Shown: positions 1 to 7,476 of the stretch, in pieces | How positions within the stretch are numbered: the stretch's first letter is position 1 | Layout: the number at the start of each line of letters is the position of its first letter | From: Rubritepida sp. | Lineage (GTDB): Bacteria; Pseudomonadota; Alphaproteobacteria; Acetobacterales; Acetobacteraceae | Length of the DNA stretch: 37,751 nt | Assembly: GCA_028291455.1 (NCBI GenBank) | Contig: JAQGHY010000118.1 | Coordinates: forward strand, 1 to 37,751 | Direction of reading: 5' to 3' | The notes under the pieces: generated by a model | Told to the model about the DNA's origin: nothing | Database searches by the model: none | What the model saw: the letters and a program-made list of their open reading frames with translations, nothing else | Position numbers and translations under genes: made by a program

Positions 1-537
1 GATGCGCGCCACGAGCCCGCTGCGCTCCGCCTCGGCCGCGTCCATGAAGCGCGCGGTCAGGATCAGGTCCATGGCCTTGGCCTTGCCGATGGCCCGCGTC
101 AGCCGCTGCGTGCCGCCAGCGCCGGGAATGACGCCGAGGTTGATCTCGGGCTGACCGAACTTCGCGTTCTCGGCCGCGATGATCATGTCGCACATCATCG
201 CGAGCTCGCAGCCGCCGCCCAGCGCGAACCCCGCAACGGCGGCGATGACGGGCTTCCTGACATTCGTGACGGACTCCCATTTCGAGATAAAGTCCTCGAA
301 GTAGACGTCCGGATAGCTGCGCGACTGCATCTGCTTGATATCCGCGCCGGCGGCGAAGGCCTTTTCGCTCCCGGTGATGATGATGGCGGCAATGGCGGGA
401 TCCGCGTCGTAGCCGCCCAGCGCCTCGTGCATCTCGGCCATCATCTCGTCGCAGAGCGCGTTCAACGCCTGCGGACGGTTCAGCCGGATGATGGCTGTGC
501 GGCCCTGCGTTTCCGTCAGGATCATGTCGTAGGGCAT
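1..537 (-). CDS. enoyl-CoA hydratase/isomerase (crotonase family), 3' end missing
   Basis: Crotonase-fold enzyme that hydrates trans-2-enoyl-CoA, typically in fatty-acid or poly-hydroxyalkanoate metabolism in the cytoplasm. The first 179 residues are present (start [13 protein letters not shown]); the stop codon lies beyond the left edge. Family marks visible in order are the first oxyanion-hole region around [11 protein letters not shown], the second around [17 protein letters not shown], and the catalytic region [19 protein letters not shown], which carries the two glutamates expected of an active hydratase. The start ATG at 537-535 is preceded by a purine-rich GAGGAGAA ribosome site. It lies 33 nt downstream of mutM on the same strand, so the two are probably co-transcribed, although the functions are unrelated. 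The exact substrate cannot be told from sequence. Confidence 0.9.
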   Translation of the reverse strand, partial: MPYDMILTETQGRTAIIRLNRPQALNALCDEMMAEMHEALGGYDADPAIAAIIITGSEKAFAAGADIKQMQSRSYPDVYFEDFISKWESVTNVRKPVIAAVAGFALGGGCELAMMCDMIIAAENAKFGQPEINLGVIPGAGGTQRLTRAIGKAKAMDLILTARFMDAAEAERSGLVARI

Positions 538-570
538 CGGCTTCTCCTCGTGCGACGGCTTCGTGGCCGG

Positions 571-1467
571 CTATCGCTGCGTTCGCGGGCAGTAGAAGGT
601 GGATCGTCCGGACTGCACAAGTCGGACGATCCCCGGGCAGCCCTTCGGGCCGGGGCAGAGCCGGCAGGGCTGGCCTTGCCGGTCATAGACGTCGAAGCGG
701 TCCTGGAAACCGCCGACCTCGCCATCCACGCGCACATAGTCCCGCAGCGTCGATCCGCCCGCCTCGATGGCGTCGGTCAGCACCGATTTGATGGCCGGCA
801 CCAGCCGCTGGGCTCGCGCGCCGGGAACCGTCGCCGAAAGCCGGCGCGGCGAGATCCCGGCGCGGAACAGCGCCTCGCTGACATATATATTGCCCAGCCC
901 CGCCACGACCTTCTGGTCCAGCAACGCGGCCTTGATCGGCGTGATCTTCCCAGCCAACGCCGCTTCCAGCACGGCGACGGTAAATTCCGGCTCCAGCGGT
1001 TCGGGCCCGAGGCCGGCGAGCAGCCGGTGCGTGTCCTCCGCCTCGCGGGCGATCAGGTCCACGCTGCCGAAGCGCCGCGGATCGACGAAGCCGACGCGCC
1101 AGCCGCTCTCGGTCTCCAGCATCAGGTGCTCATGCAGTTCCGGCGGCTGATTGTGCCCGCGCGCATCGCTGGCCGCCCCCTGCGGGCCGAGGCTTGGAAC
1201 CAGGGGAGCATCGCGGTGCCGCGCCACCAGCCGGCCGGACATGCCCAGGTGGATCAGCACGCTCGGGCGCCCGGCGAGCCGCATCAGCATGTATTTCCCC
1301 CGCCGCCGGAAGCCGTCGACATGCGCCCCGGTCAAGGTCGCCACGAGGCCCGCCGGAAAGGGCCAGCGCAGCCCCTCGCGCCGCGTTTCGGCATGGCGGA
1401 TCACCTGGCCGTCCAGCACCTTGGCCAGCCCGCGCATCACCGTCTCGACCTCGGGCAGTTCGGGGAT
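571..1467 (-). CDS. mutM: formamidopyrimidine-DNA glycosylase (Fpg/MutM), probable ATC start
   Basis: Base-excision repair glycosylase/AP lyase that removes 8-oxoguanine and formamidopyrimidines. Read from ATC the protein is 298 residues and begins with the invariant PELPEVETV. Its proline (residue 1 after Met removal) is the Schiff-base nucleophile and the next Glu is catalytic. Lys58 in RRGKYMLM and the LIHLGMSGRL segment also match. No ATG, GTG or TTG can supply this N-terminus: the codon directly before Pro is ATC, and a perfect AGGAGG lies 5 nt upstream. The next ATG (VMRGL) would delete the active site. The middle carries a family-atypical insertion of about 20 residues (near 88-107). 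The C-terminal zinc finger is altered: CRLC and FYC are present, but the last canonical Cys is Thr (CPRTQR), with an extra Cys in KGCPG. E. coli Fpg is 269 residues. Confidence 0.93.
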   Translation of the reverse strand: MPELPEVETVMRGLAKVLDGQVIRHAETRREGLRWPFPAGLVATLTGAHVDGFRRRGKYMLMRLAGRPSVLIHLGMSGRLVARHRDAPLVPSLGPQGAASDARGHNQPPELHEHLMLETESGWRVGFVDPRRFGSVDLIAREAEDTHRLLAGLGPEPLEPEFTVAVLEAALAGKITPIKAALLDQKVVAGLGNIYVSEALFRAGISPRRLSATVPGARAQRLVPAIKSVLTDAIEAGGSTLRDYVRVDGEVGGFQDRFDVYDRQGQPCRLCPGPKGCPGIVRLVQSGRSTFYCPRTQR

Positions 1468-1478
1468 GGCGACCTCCT
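1465..1478 (-). promoter_or_regulatory. Shine-Dalgarno AGGAGG and ATC start codon of mutM
   Basis: On the minus strand AGGAGG (1478-1473) is followed by TCGCC and then ATC (1467-1465), directly before the Pro-Glu-Leu codons of Fpg. The full anti-SD match and 5-nt spacing fix ATC as the initiation codon unless a base-call error replaced ATG. Confidence 0.7.
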
Positions 1479-1521
1479 GGTTTTGGCGTCCATCCGCATG
1501 GCAGATTCGCCACCGCCCCGC

Positions 1522-1533
1522 TATACCTGCCCC
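1522..1533 (+). promoter_or_regulatory. candidate -10 element very close to the ubiE start
   Basis: TATACC at 1522-1527 lies only 6 nt before the ubiE ATG, and no Shine-Dalgarno sequence is visible between them. If this is a -10 box, transcription would begin at or next to the ATG, giving a leaderless mRNA. The -35 side is poor (ATGGCA near 1498), so this is a weak call. Confidence 0.25.
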
Positions 1534-2283
1534 ATGACAGACTCGACCGACAGCACCGCCGATTTCGGTTTCCGCACCGTGGCCGCCGACGAGAAGGCCG
1601 GGCTGGTCCGTGAGGTCTTCGACAGCGTCGCCCCCCGCTACGACGTGATGAACGACCTGATGTCGCTCGGCCTGCACCGGGCCTGGAAACGCATCTTCGT
1701 CAACGCCATCGGTCCCCGCCCGTCGGAAACCCTCCTGGACCTGGCCGGAGGCACGGGCGATGTGTCCTTCCTCGCGCTGGAGCGCGGCGCCGGCCGGGTG
1801 ATCTGCTCGGACATCAACGTCGAGATGCTGCGCGTGGGACAGTCCCGCTCGCTGCAGCGGGGGCTGGTGCGCGGGCTTTCGTTCCTCGCGACCGACGCCG
1901 AGCACATCCCCCTGCCGGATGCCAGCGTCGAGAAGGTCAGCATGGCCTTCGGCCTGCGCAACTGCACCGACAAGGACGCCGTGCTGCGCGAGGTGCGCCG
2001 CGTGCTCAAGCCCGGCGGACGCTTCCATTGCCTGGAGTTCTCGCGGCTCGAGGTCGCGGCGCTGGCCCCGCTCTACGACGCCTGGTCCTTCAAGGCGCTG
2101 CCAGCGATCGGCGGCCGCATCGCGCAGGATGCGGAGAGCTACCGCTACCTCGCCGAAAGCATCCGCATGTTCCCCGATCAGGCGACCCTCTCCGGCATGA
2201 TGGTCGCGGCCGGGCTGGAGCGCGTGGCGCACCGCAACCTCTCGGGCGGCATCGTCGCCATCCACACCGGCTGGAGACTGTAG
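1534..2283 (+). CDS. ubiE: ubiquinone/menaquinone biosynthesis C-methyltransferase UbiE
   Basis: SAM-dependent C-methyltransferase of ubiquinone biosynthesis (2-polyprenyl-6-methoxy-1,4-benzoquinol methylation). At 249 residues it has normal family length. It shows the UbiE signature VFDSVAPRYDVMNDLMSLG near residue 30, SAM motif I LLDLAGGTGDVSF near 66-78, GLRNCTDKDAVLREVRRVLK and LKPGGRFHCLEFS near 150-165, and the C-terminal SGGIVAIHTGWRL. The start MTDSTDSTADFGFRTV is the first ATG that keeps the family N-terminus. It is divergent from mutM (66 nt apart), a conserved alphaproteobacterial arrangement. The ubiB gene that often follows is replaced here by a thioesterase whose ATG directly abuts the ubiE TAG. 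Confidence 0.95.
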   Translation: MTDSTDSTADFGFRTVAADEKAGLVREVFDSVAPRYDVMNDLMSLGLHRAWKRIFVNAIGPRPSETLLDLAGGTGDVSFLALERGAGRVICSDINVEMLRVGQSRSLQRGLVRGLSFLATDAEHIPLPDASVEKVSMAFGLRNCTDKDAVLREVRRVLKPGGRFHCLEFSRLEVAALAPLYDAWSFKALPAIGGRIAQDAESYRYLAESIRMFPDQATLSGMMVAAGLERVAHRNLSGGIVAIHTGWRL

Positions 2284-2712
2284 ATGGCGAGCAACGAGCT
2301 TCTGCGCCGAATCGAGGCGAGCTTCGCCCTGCAGGGGCTGATGCGCGTCATCGAGGCCCGGATCGCCGAGGTCTCGCCGGGCCGTTGCGTCATCGAGGCA
2401 CCCTTCCGCAAGACGCTGACCCAGCAGCAGGGCTTCCTCCACGCCGGGGTGCTGACCACCCTGGCCGACAATGCCTGCGGCTACGCCACCCTCACTCTCT
2501 TCCCGCCTGGGCAGGAGGTCCTGACCGCCGAGTTCAAGGTCAACTTCCTGCGTCCCGCGCGGGGTGTCCTGGCGATCGCCCGTGCCGAGGTGCTGAAGCC
2601 GGGCCGCACCCTCACGGTGGCCCGGGCCGAGGTCTGGATGCGGGCCGAGGACGGGTCCGAGATGCTCTGCGCGGCCATGCAGGCCACTTTGGTCCCCTCG
2701 GCCACGGCCTGA
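2284..2712 (+). CDS. PaaI-family hotdog thioesterase
   Basis: A 142-residue single hotdog-fold protein, expected to hydrolyse an acyl-CoA or aryl-CoA in the cytoplasm. The hotdog helix motif QQGFLHAGVLTTLADNACG (about residues 47-65) corresponds to the PaaI/YdiI active-site stretch with HAG and a following acidic residue. FKVNFLRPARG is the second typical strand. The ATG follows the ubiE stop without a spacer and the TGA overlaps the aroE ATG (ATGA), so it is translated as part of the ubiE-dnaQ operon. YdiI-type thioesterases act in menaquinone synthesis (DHNA-CoA); whether this one has a quinone link or is a general detoxifying thioesterase cannot be decided from sequence. Confidence 0.88.
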   Translation: MASNELLRRIEASFALQGLMRVIEARIAEVSPGRCVIEAPFRKTLTQQQGFLHAGVLTTLADNACGYATLTLFPPGQEVLTAEFKVNFLRPARGVLAIARAEVLKPGRTLTVARAEVWMRAEDGSEMLCAAMQATLVPSATA

Positions 2713-3536
2713 TGCTGCTGACGGGACATGCGATGCTGGCCGGGGTGATCGGCTGGCCCGTCGCGCATTCGCGCTCGCCGCGGCTGCATGGGAGCTGGAT
2801 CGCGCGCCATGGGCTGGATGCGGCCTACCTGCCCCTGCCGGTGCGCCCGGAGCATTTTGCCAGCGCGGTGCGCGGCCTGGCCCATAGCGGCTTTCGCGGC
2901 GTGAACGTCACCGTCCCGCACAAGGAGGCCGCCTTCGCCATCTGCGATACCGTGAGCCCCCGCGCGCTGCGAGCGGGGGCGGTGAACACGCTGGTCTTCA
3001 ACGATGGCCGGATCGAGGGAGATTGCACCGACGGCTTCGGCTTTCTCGCCTCGCTGCCGGACTTCGATCCCACGAGCGGCCCGGCCGTGGTGCTGGGCGC
3101 GGGCGGTGCCGCGCGCGCCATCGCCGCCGCGCTGCTGGACGCCGGCTGCCCGCACCTCACTTTGGTAAACCGCACCCTCGCCCGTGCCGAAGAACTTGCT
3201 CATGCGCTGGGCGGGCCGGTTTTCGTCAGCGACACGCCGCCGCTGGAAGGTGCGGCACTGCTGGTGAACGCGACGAGCCTGGGCATGGCCGGCCAGCCGC
3301 CGCTGGTCATCGACCTCGCGCCGCTGCCATCGCACGCTGTCGTCGCCGACATCGTCTATGTCCCGCTGGAAACGCCCCTGCTCGCGGCCGCCCGTGCCCG
3401 CGGACTGGTCGGGTCGGATGGGCTGGGCATGCTGCTGCACCAGGCGCGGATCGGCTTCGAAGCCTGGTTCGGCATAGCCCCGGCCGTGGACGAGGAACTG
3501 CGCCGCATCGTGGCTGCCGACATCCCGCCCCGATGA
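2712..3536 (+). CDS. aroE: shikimate dehydrogenase
   Basis: NADP-dependent reduction of 3-dehydroshikimate to shikimate in aromatic amino-acid synthesis. The protein has 274 residues, normal for AroE. The N-terminal substrate domain has GWPVAHSRSPRLHG (the two serines bind shikimate) and NVTVPHKE with catalytic Lys71. AGAVNTLVF and DCTDGFGF follow, with the second catalytic Asp. The Rossmann domain is marked by VVLGAGGAARAIAAAL and NRTLARAEEL, and the end has GLGMLLHQARIGFEAWFG. The ATG overlaps the thioesterase stop and its TGA overlaps the coaE ATG, which indicates translational coupling on both sides. Confidence 0.95.
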   Translation: MLLTGHAMLAGVIGWPVAHSRSPRLHGSWIARHGLDAAYLPLPVRPEHFASAVRGLAHSGFRGVNVTVPHKEAAFAICDTVSPRALRAGAVNTLVFNDGRIEGDCTDGFGFLASLPDFDPTSGPAVVLGAGGAARAIAAALLDAGCPHLTLVNRTLARAEELAHALGGPVFVSDTPPLEGAALLVNATSLGMAGQPPLVIDLAPLPSHAVVADIVYVPLETPLLAAARARGLVGSDGLGMLLHQARIGFEAWFGIAPAVDEELRRIVAADIPPR

Positions 3537-4126
3537 AGGTTTGGGGCCTCACCGGGAGCATCGGCATGGGCAAGTCCACCGCCGCCCGCGCCTTTCGCCG
3601 TCTGGGCGTGCCGGTCTTCGACGCGGATGCCGCCGTGCATGCGCTGCAGGCCAAAGGCGGCCGGGCGGTGCGCCCCATCGCCCTCGCCTTCCCCGGCACG
3701 GAGCGCGACGGCGCGACCGATCGCGAGGCGCTGCGGGCCGCCGTGCTCGGCCAGCCTGCCGCGCTGAGCCGGCTGGAGCGCATCATCCACCCCCTCGTCC
3801 GGCGCGAGCAGGAGCGATTTCTGGCCCGTTGGCGCGGCCGCGGCGCGCGGCTGGTGGTGCTCGACATCCCGCTGCTCTTCGAGACGCGGACGGATCTGCG
3901 CGAGTTCGACGCCATCCTGGTCGTCTCCGCGCCATCAGCCGTGCAGCGCGCGCGCGTGCTGCTGCGCGGCGGCATGACGGAGGCGCGATTCGCCGCCATC
4001 CGCGCGCGCCAAATGCCCGATGCGCAGAAGCGCCGCCGTGCCGATGTCGTGATCCACACGGGCCTGTCGCGGTACCACGCGCAGGCCGCCGTTCGTCGAT
4101 TGGTGAGGAAGCTGCGCGATGCGTGA
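3533..4126 (+). CDS. coaE: dephospho-CoA kinase
   Basis: Final step of coenzyme A synthesis: ATP-dependent phosphorylation of the 3'-hydroxyl of dephospho-CoA. It has 197 residues, the family size. The P-loop GSIGMGKST is at residues 8-16, VPVFDADAAVH carries the acidic substrate-site residues, LERIIHPLVR is the CoA-domain helix, and VVLDIPLLFET is the second conserved strand. The lid region contains RQMPDAQKRRRADVVI. It overlaps aroE by 4 nt upstream and dnaQ by 8 nt downstream. The aroE-coaE-dnaQ order is widespread in alphaproteobacteria. Confidence 0.95.
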   Translation: MKVWGLTGSIGMGKSTAARAFRRLGVPVFDADAAVHALQAKGGRAVRPIALAFPGTERDGATDREALRAAVLGQPAALSRLERIIHPLVRREQERFLARWRGRGARLVVLDIPLLFETRTDLREFDAILVVSAPSAVQRARVLLRGGMTEARFAAIRARQMPDAQKRRRADVVIHTGLSRYHAQAAVRRLVRKLRDA

Positions 4127-4790
4127 AATCGTCCTCGATACCGAGACCACCGGCATCGAGCCCGGCGAGGGCCACCGGATCATCGAGATCGCGGCGATCG
4201 AGATCGTGAACCTCATGCCCACGGGCAAGGTGTTCCACACCCTCATCGACCCCGAGCGCGACGTGCCGCCCGAGGCATCGCGGATCCACGGCTTCACCCG
4301 CGCCGATCTGGAGGGCCAGCCGCTCTTCCCGCACAAGGCGGCGGAGATGCTGGAGTTCTTGGGCGACTCGCCCATCATCGCGCACAACGCGCCCTTCGAC
4401 TTTATGCACCTCGACGCGGAGTTGGTCCGCGCGGGCATGCCGAAGCTGGACCGGTCCCGGATGGTGGATTCGCTGGTCCTCGCGCGCACGGCTTTTCCGG
4501 GCGCCCAGAACAGCCTGGATGCGCTGTGCCGGCGCTTCATGATTGACCTCTCCTCGCGCACGACGCACAACGCGCTGCTCGACGTGAAGCTGCTGGCCGA
4601 GGTCTATCTGGAGCTGCGCGGCGGGCGGCAGCCGGGGCTGGTGCTGGGCTCCGCGCCGGTGGTGCAGGCGATCCTGCGCGAGGAGAGCCGGCCGCGCACG
4701 CCGCGCCCCATCCTGGTCTCCGCGGAGCAGCTGTCCCGGTTCGACGCCTTTCTCGCGAAGATCAAGGATCCGCTTTGGTCGCGGCTGTAG
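4119..4790 (+). CDS. dnaQ: DNA polymerase III epsilon subunit (3'-5' proofreading exonuclease)
   Basis: Proofreading subunit of the replicative polymerase. It has 223 residues. The DEDDh exonuclease motifs are complete: Exo I VLDTETTG with Asp7 and Glu9, Exo II HNAPFDFMHLD (about 88-98), and Exo III HNALLDVKLL with His150 and Asp155. The C-terminal third after about residue 185 is the expected flexible tail that contacts the alpha subunit. It starts inside the coaE end (8-nt overlap) and closes the operon. Its last 29 nt overlap the end of the convergent phosphoglycosyl transferase gene. Confidence 0.95.
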   Translation: MREIVLDTETTGIEPGEGHRIIEIAAIEIVNLMPTGKVFHTLIDPERDVPPEASRIHGFTRADLEGQPLFPHKAAEMLEFLGDSPIIAHNAPFDFMHLDAELVRAGMPKLDRSRMVDSLVLARTAFPGAQNSLDALCRRFMIDLSSRTTHNALLDVKLLAEVYLELRGGRQPGLVLGSAPVVQAILREESRPRTPRPILVSAEQLSRFDAFLAKIKDPLWSRL

Positions 4791-5367
4791 CGTCCAGCCG
4801 GGCCATGGTCGCATGTCCCGGCGCGTTCACGCCCTTGCCGGAGAGCAGCACGGCGGCGCAGCGGCCGAGGATGCGCAGATCGCCCGCGAAGCTGACGCGC
4901 TCGACGTATTGCGCATCCCATTCCAGCCGGGAGGCCCAGGGCACCGCGTTGCGGCCCTGCGCCTGCGCGAGGCCGCAGAGGCCGGGCCGCACCGCCAGCC
5001 GGGTTGCCTGCCGCGGGGTGTAGTGTCGCGCGTATTCCGGCAGCAGAGGGCGCGGGCCAACCATGCTCATTTCGCCACGGAGGACGTTGAGCAGCTGCGG
5101 CAGCTCGTCGAGCCCCGTGGCGCGCAGGGCTCGCCCGAACGGCGTCAGGCGCGCGCCGTCCTCGCCGGGCCCCTCGCGCATGCTGCGGAATTTCAGGAGG
5201 ATGAAGGGCGCTCCGCCGCGTCCGGCGCGGGTCTGGCGGAAGAGCACGGGCGCCCCCAGCCGCGTGCGGACCAGCAGCGCCACAACGGCGATCAAGGGCG
5301 CAGCGGCAGCCAGTAGCAGCGCCGCCAGGATCACGTCGAAGACGCGTTTTCCGCAGGCCCTATACAC
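4762..5367 (-). CDS. bacterial sugar transferase (monotopic phosphoglycosyl transferase)
   Basis: Transfers a sugar-1-phosphate from a nucleotide sugar to undecaprenyl phosphate, the first committed step of polysaccharide assembly on the inner membrane. From GTG at 5367 it has 201 residues: KRVFDVILAALLLAAAAPLI is the single re-entrant hydrophobic helix, followed by GAPVLFRQTRAGRGGAPF, LLKFRSM, the catalytic-region Asp-Glu in ATGLDELPQLLNVLRGEM, and MSMVGPRPLLPEY and VRPGLCGLAQ. Short PglC-like enzymes lacking the N-terminal multi-helix domain have this size. The GTG overlaps the stop of the upstream polymerase gene by 8 nt. An ATG at 5409 would add 14 residues and a 50-nt overlap, so I prefer GTG. 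Its 3' end overlaps dnaQ convergently. Confidence 0.9.
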   Translation of the reverse strand: MYRACGKRVFDVILAALLLAAAAPLIAVVALLVRTRLGAPVLFRQTRAGRGGAPFILLKFRSMREGPGEDGARLTPFGRALRATGLDELPQLLNVLRGEMSMVGPRPLLPEYARHYTPRQATRLAVRPGLCGLAQAQGRNAVPWASRLEWDAQYVERVSFAGDLRILGRCAAVLLSGKGVNAPGHATMARLDATAATKADP

Positions 5368-6646
5368 GCCGCGCCTCGACCCCGAGCGAGAGCCCCAGCC
5401 CCAGCGCAAACCACACCATCCGGTTGCCGAGGTCGGTCGAAACCATGGCCGTCATGGCGATAGGCAGGGTCAGCGCGACGATCGCCGCGGCACGATCCGG
5501 CTCCACGCGAGTCAGGCGCGACAGCACGAACAGCGCGCCGCCCCCGAAGGCCGCGCACCAGAGCAGCAGCCCCATCGCGCCGCCCTCGACCAGCGCCTCG
5601 ATGGCGTGGTTGTGCGGATGCAGGCCGCGATCCTGGCCGAGCCCGGCCGCCGGTGGGAATCCGCCCGGACCTAGGCCGGCAAAGCCGCCCCAGCGCCAGG
5701 CTTCGGCCCAGAGGATATCGCGTGCGGAATCGACGCCGCCGGTGTCGCGCCGCATCCGCTCCAGTGTAGCCAGATCGCCGGCCCGCTCCGGATCGAGCAG
5801 CAGGATCCCGAGCGCTGCCGCCGCGCCCAGCGGCACCAGCGCCATCCACACCAGTGCCGGCCCTACCCGCCCCTGCAGCACCCATCGCAGCGCCGGCGCC
5901 AGTGCCACGGTCAGGCCCAGCGCCAGGAAGGCGGCCCGCCCGCCCGGCAGCAGCACCGCGCCCGCGAGCGTCGCCAGCAGCACGAACCATGCGATCCGCC
6001 GCCAGCCACCCGCCGCCGTGGCCCGCAGCGCCACCAGCCCGGCCGCGCAGGCGATGGCCAGCCCGGCCACCTGGTACTGCACCCGCACCCGCGTGGGATC
6101 GGCACCGACCTCGCCGCCCAGCACCACCGCATCGGTCGCGAGGCCCCAGGCCACGGAGGCGCCGACGAAGACACCCAGCCAGATCACCGCATCGAGGAAC
6201 ACCCGCCGCACCGTGGGGTCCCCGCCGATCACGAGTCCGGCTGCCAGCATTGCCGGCCCGATCAGCACGATCTCGGGCAGGCGGTCGGCCGCGCCTTCGT
6301 TCCATGGGCTCCAGGTCGCGGCCAACACCCACCAGACCCAGAGCGCGCCGCAACCGGCGAGCGGCAAGCCGATGCCGGGCGAGAGCGACCATTGCCGGCC
6401 CACCAGGATCAAAGGCAGCAGGCCCAGCAAGCCCAGCGCGGCGAGCACCGTGATGTCCACCGGAAGGGCCGCCACGGCCGGGGTCGATTTCAGCGCACCG
6501 GCGAAATGCATTGCCGCCGCGGCGAGACCGGCCAGCGCGGCGAAGGCGGGGACCGCCTTCAGCAAGCGCCGTCGCCGGTCGGGGTCCGGGTCAGCACCGG
6601 CTCGACGCGTTCGCGCGATGGCCCCGGCCAGGCGGGGGGCGGCCAT
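5360..6646 (-). CDS. O-antigen ligase/polymerase (Wzy/WaaL-like) membrane protein
   Basis: Polytopic membrane protein of up to 428 residues with roughly ten or more hydrophobic helices. Near residues 330-360 it has the periplasmic signature of the O-antigen ligase family: GLGPGGFPPA, then HPHNHAIEALVEGGAMG, equivalent to the H-N-x-x-L-x-x-L-x-E-x-G pattern. In this locus it probably polymerises lipid-linked repeat units or ligates the chain. The start is ambiguous: ATG at 6646 overlaps the upstream gene by 88 nt. A TTG at 6565 would overlap it by only 7 nt and begin just before the first helix, so the first 27 arginine-rich residues may not be translated. Downstream, its stop overlaps the sugar-transferase GTG. 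Confidence 0.85.
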   Translation of the reverse strand: MAAPRLAGAIARTRRAGADPDPDRRRRLLKAVPAFAALAGLAAAAMHFAGALKSTPAVAALPVDITVLAALGLLGLLPLILVGRQWSLSPGIGLPLAGCGALWVWWVLAATWSPWNEGAADRLPEIVLIGPAMLAAGLVIGGDPTVRRVFLDAVIWLGVFVGASVAWGLATDAVVLGGEVGADPTRVRVQYQVAGLAIACAAGLVALRATAAGGWRRIAWFVLLATLAGAVLLPGGRAAFLALGLTVALAPALRWVLQGRVGPALVWMALVPLGAAAALGILLLDPERAGDLATLERMRRDTGGVDSARDILWAEAWRWGGFAGLGPGGFPPAAGLGQDRGLHPHNHAIEALVEGGAMGLLLWCAAFGGGALFVLSRLTRVEPDRAAAIVALTLPIAMTAMVSTDLGNRMVWFALGLGLSLGVEARRV

Positions 6647-7476
6647 TCCTCCGGCCCGCGCAGCAGGATCCGGCAGGCCGCCAGCAGGATCGCCGCGGCT
6701 GGGATCACGATCGCCAGCAGGATCAGCAGCAGCGGGCGATTGGGCACCGAAGGCCGGATTTCCACGACCGGCAGCGAGACGAGGCGCGCGGCGGCAGCCT
6801 CATCGGCGGCGACCACCAGCGCCGCGCGCTGCTGCTGCCCCAGCAGGTCGTAGAGCGTGTTGCGAAGGAAAAGGTCCGGCTCGGTGCGAAGCCTCGCCTC
6901 GATGGCCGTGATCCGGCGGCCCGCCAGTTCCGCCAAGGTCTGTCGCACCCGCGCCTCGGCCAGGGCGTGCAGGCGCTGCAGCATGTCCAGCGCCGCTTCC
7001 CGCTCGCGATGGACCAGCTCCAGCGTCCAGGTCACGGATGTCAGCGAGGCTGTGGCCGCGAAATTCTTCTCGAGGAAGGTGAGCACGTCATCCGCATCCG
7101 CCGCCATGCGCAGCCCGAGCCCGCGGCGGATCGGGCCGAAGGGCGGGGCAGCACGCATCGCGTCGAGTTGGGCCAGCAGCACCGTGTCCCTTGCCAGCGC
7201 GGCGGCCGCCTCGGGCGCGCGCAGCGCGGCCAGATAGACGGCGAAATTGCCGCCCGGCCGCTGGTCGAGGAGCGAGGATTGGAGGAACGGCGCCGGGGTC
7301 AGTAGGGAGGAGGTGGCGATGCCGGTGGTCTCGGCCGGCGCCACGATGGCGGAGGCGACGTAGCTGCGCGGCCAGTTCCAGACCAGCGCCGCCGCGGCGC
7401 CGTAGAGCAGCAGGCAAGCCAGCGCGATCCGCCCGGCCTGCCGCCAGAGAATACGGAGTAGTTCCTCCAGGGTCAT
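6559..7476 (-). CDS. Wzz-like polysaccharide chain-length regulator (polysaccharide co-polymerase)
   Basis: Inner-membrane protein of 305 residues with the layout of a class 1 co-polymerase. There is an N-terminal helix (about 16-34, RIALACLLLYGAAAALVWNW), a periplasmic region rich in predicted helix (about 100-225, including LELVHREREAALDMLQRLHALAEARV), and a second helix near 245-268 (LLLILLAIVIPAAAILLA). A proline-rich PSVPNRPLL just before that helix is typical of the family. There is no cytoplasmic BY-kinase (Walker A/B, Tyr cluster), so it cannot act as a Wzc. The ATG overlaps the heparinase stop (ATGA) and its TGA is overlapped by the polymerase gene, making one operon. Confidence 0.82.
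   Translation of the reverse strand: MTLEELLRILWRQAGRIALACLLLYGAAAALVWNWPRSYVASAIVAPAETTGIATSSLLTPAPFLQSSLLDQRPGGNFAVYLAALRAPEAAAALARDTVLLAQLDAMRAAPPFGPIRRGLGLRMAADADDVLTFLEKNFAATASLTSVTWTLELVHREREAALDMLQRLHALAEARVRQTLAELAGRRITAIEARLRTEPDLFLRNTLYDLLGQQQRAALVVAADEAAAARLVSLPVVEIRPSVPNRPLLLILLAIVIPAAAILLAACRILLRGPEEWPPPAWPGPSRERVEPVLTRTPTGDGAC

Noticed and set aside
1468-2442. Open frame on the minus strand running upstream of mutM through ubiE
   Set aside because: It is antisense to ubiE and has no family similarity. The Fpg N-terminal proline fixes the real start at 1467.
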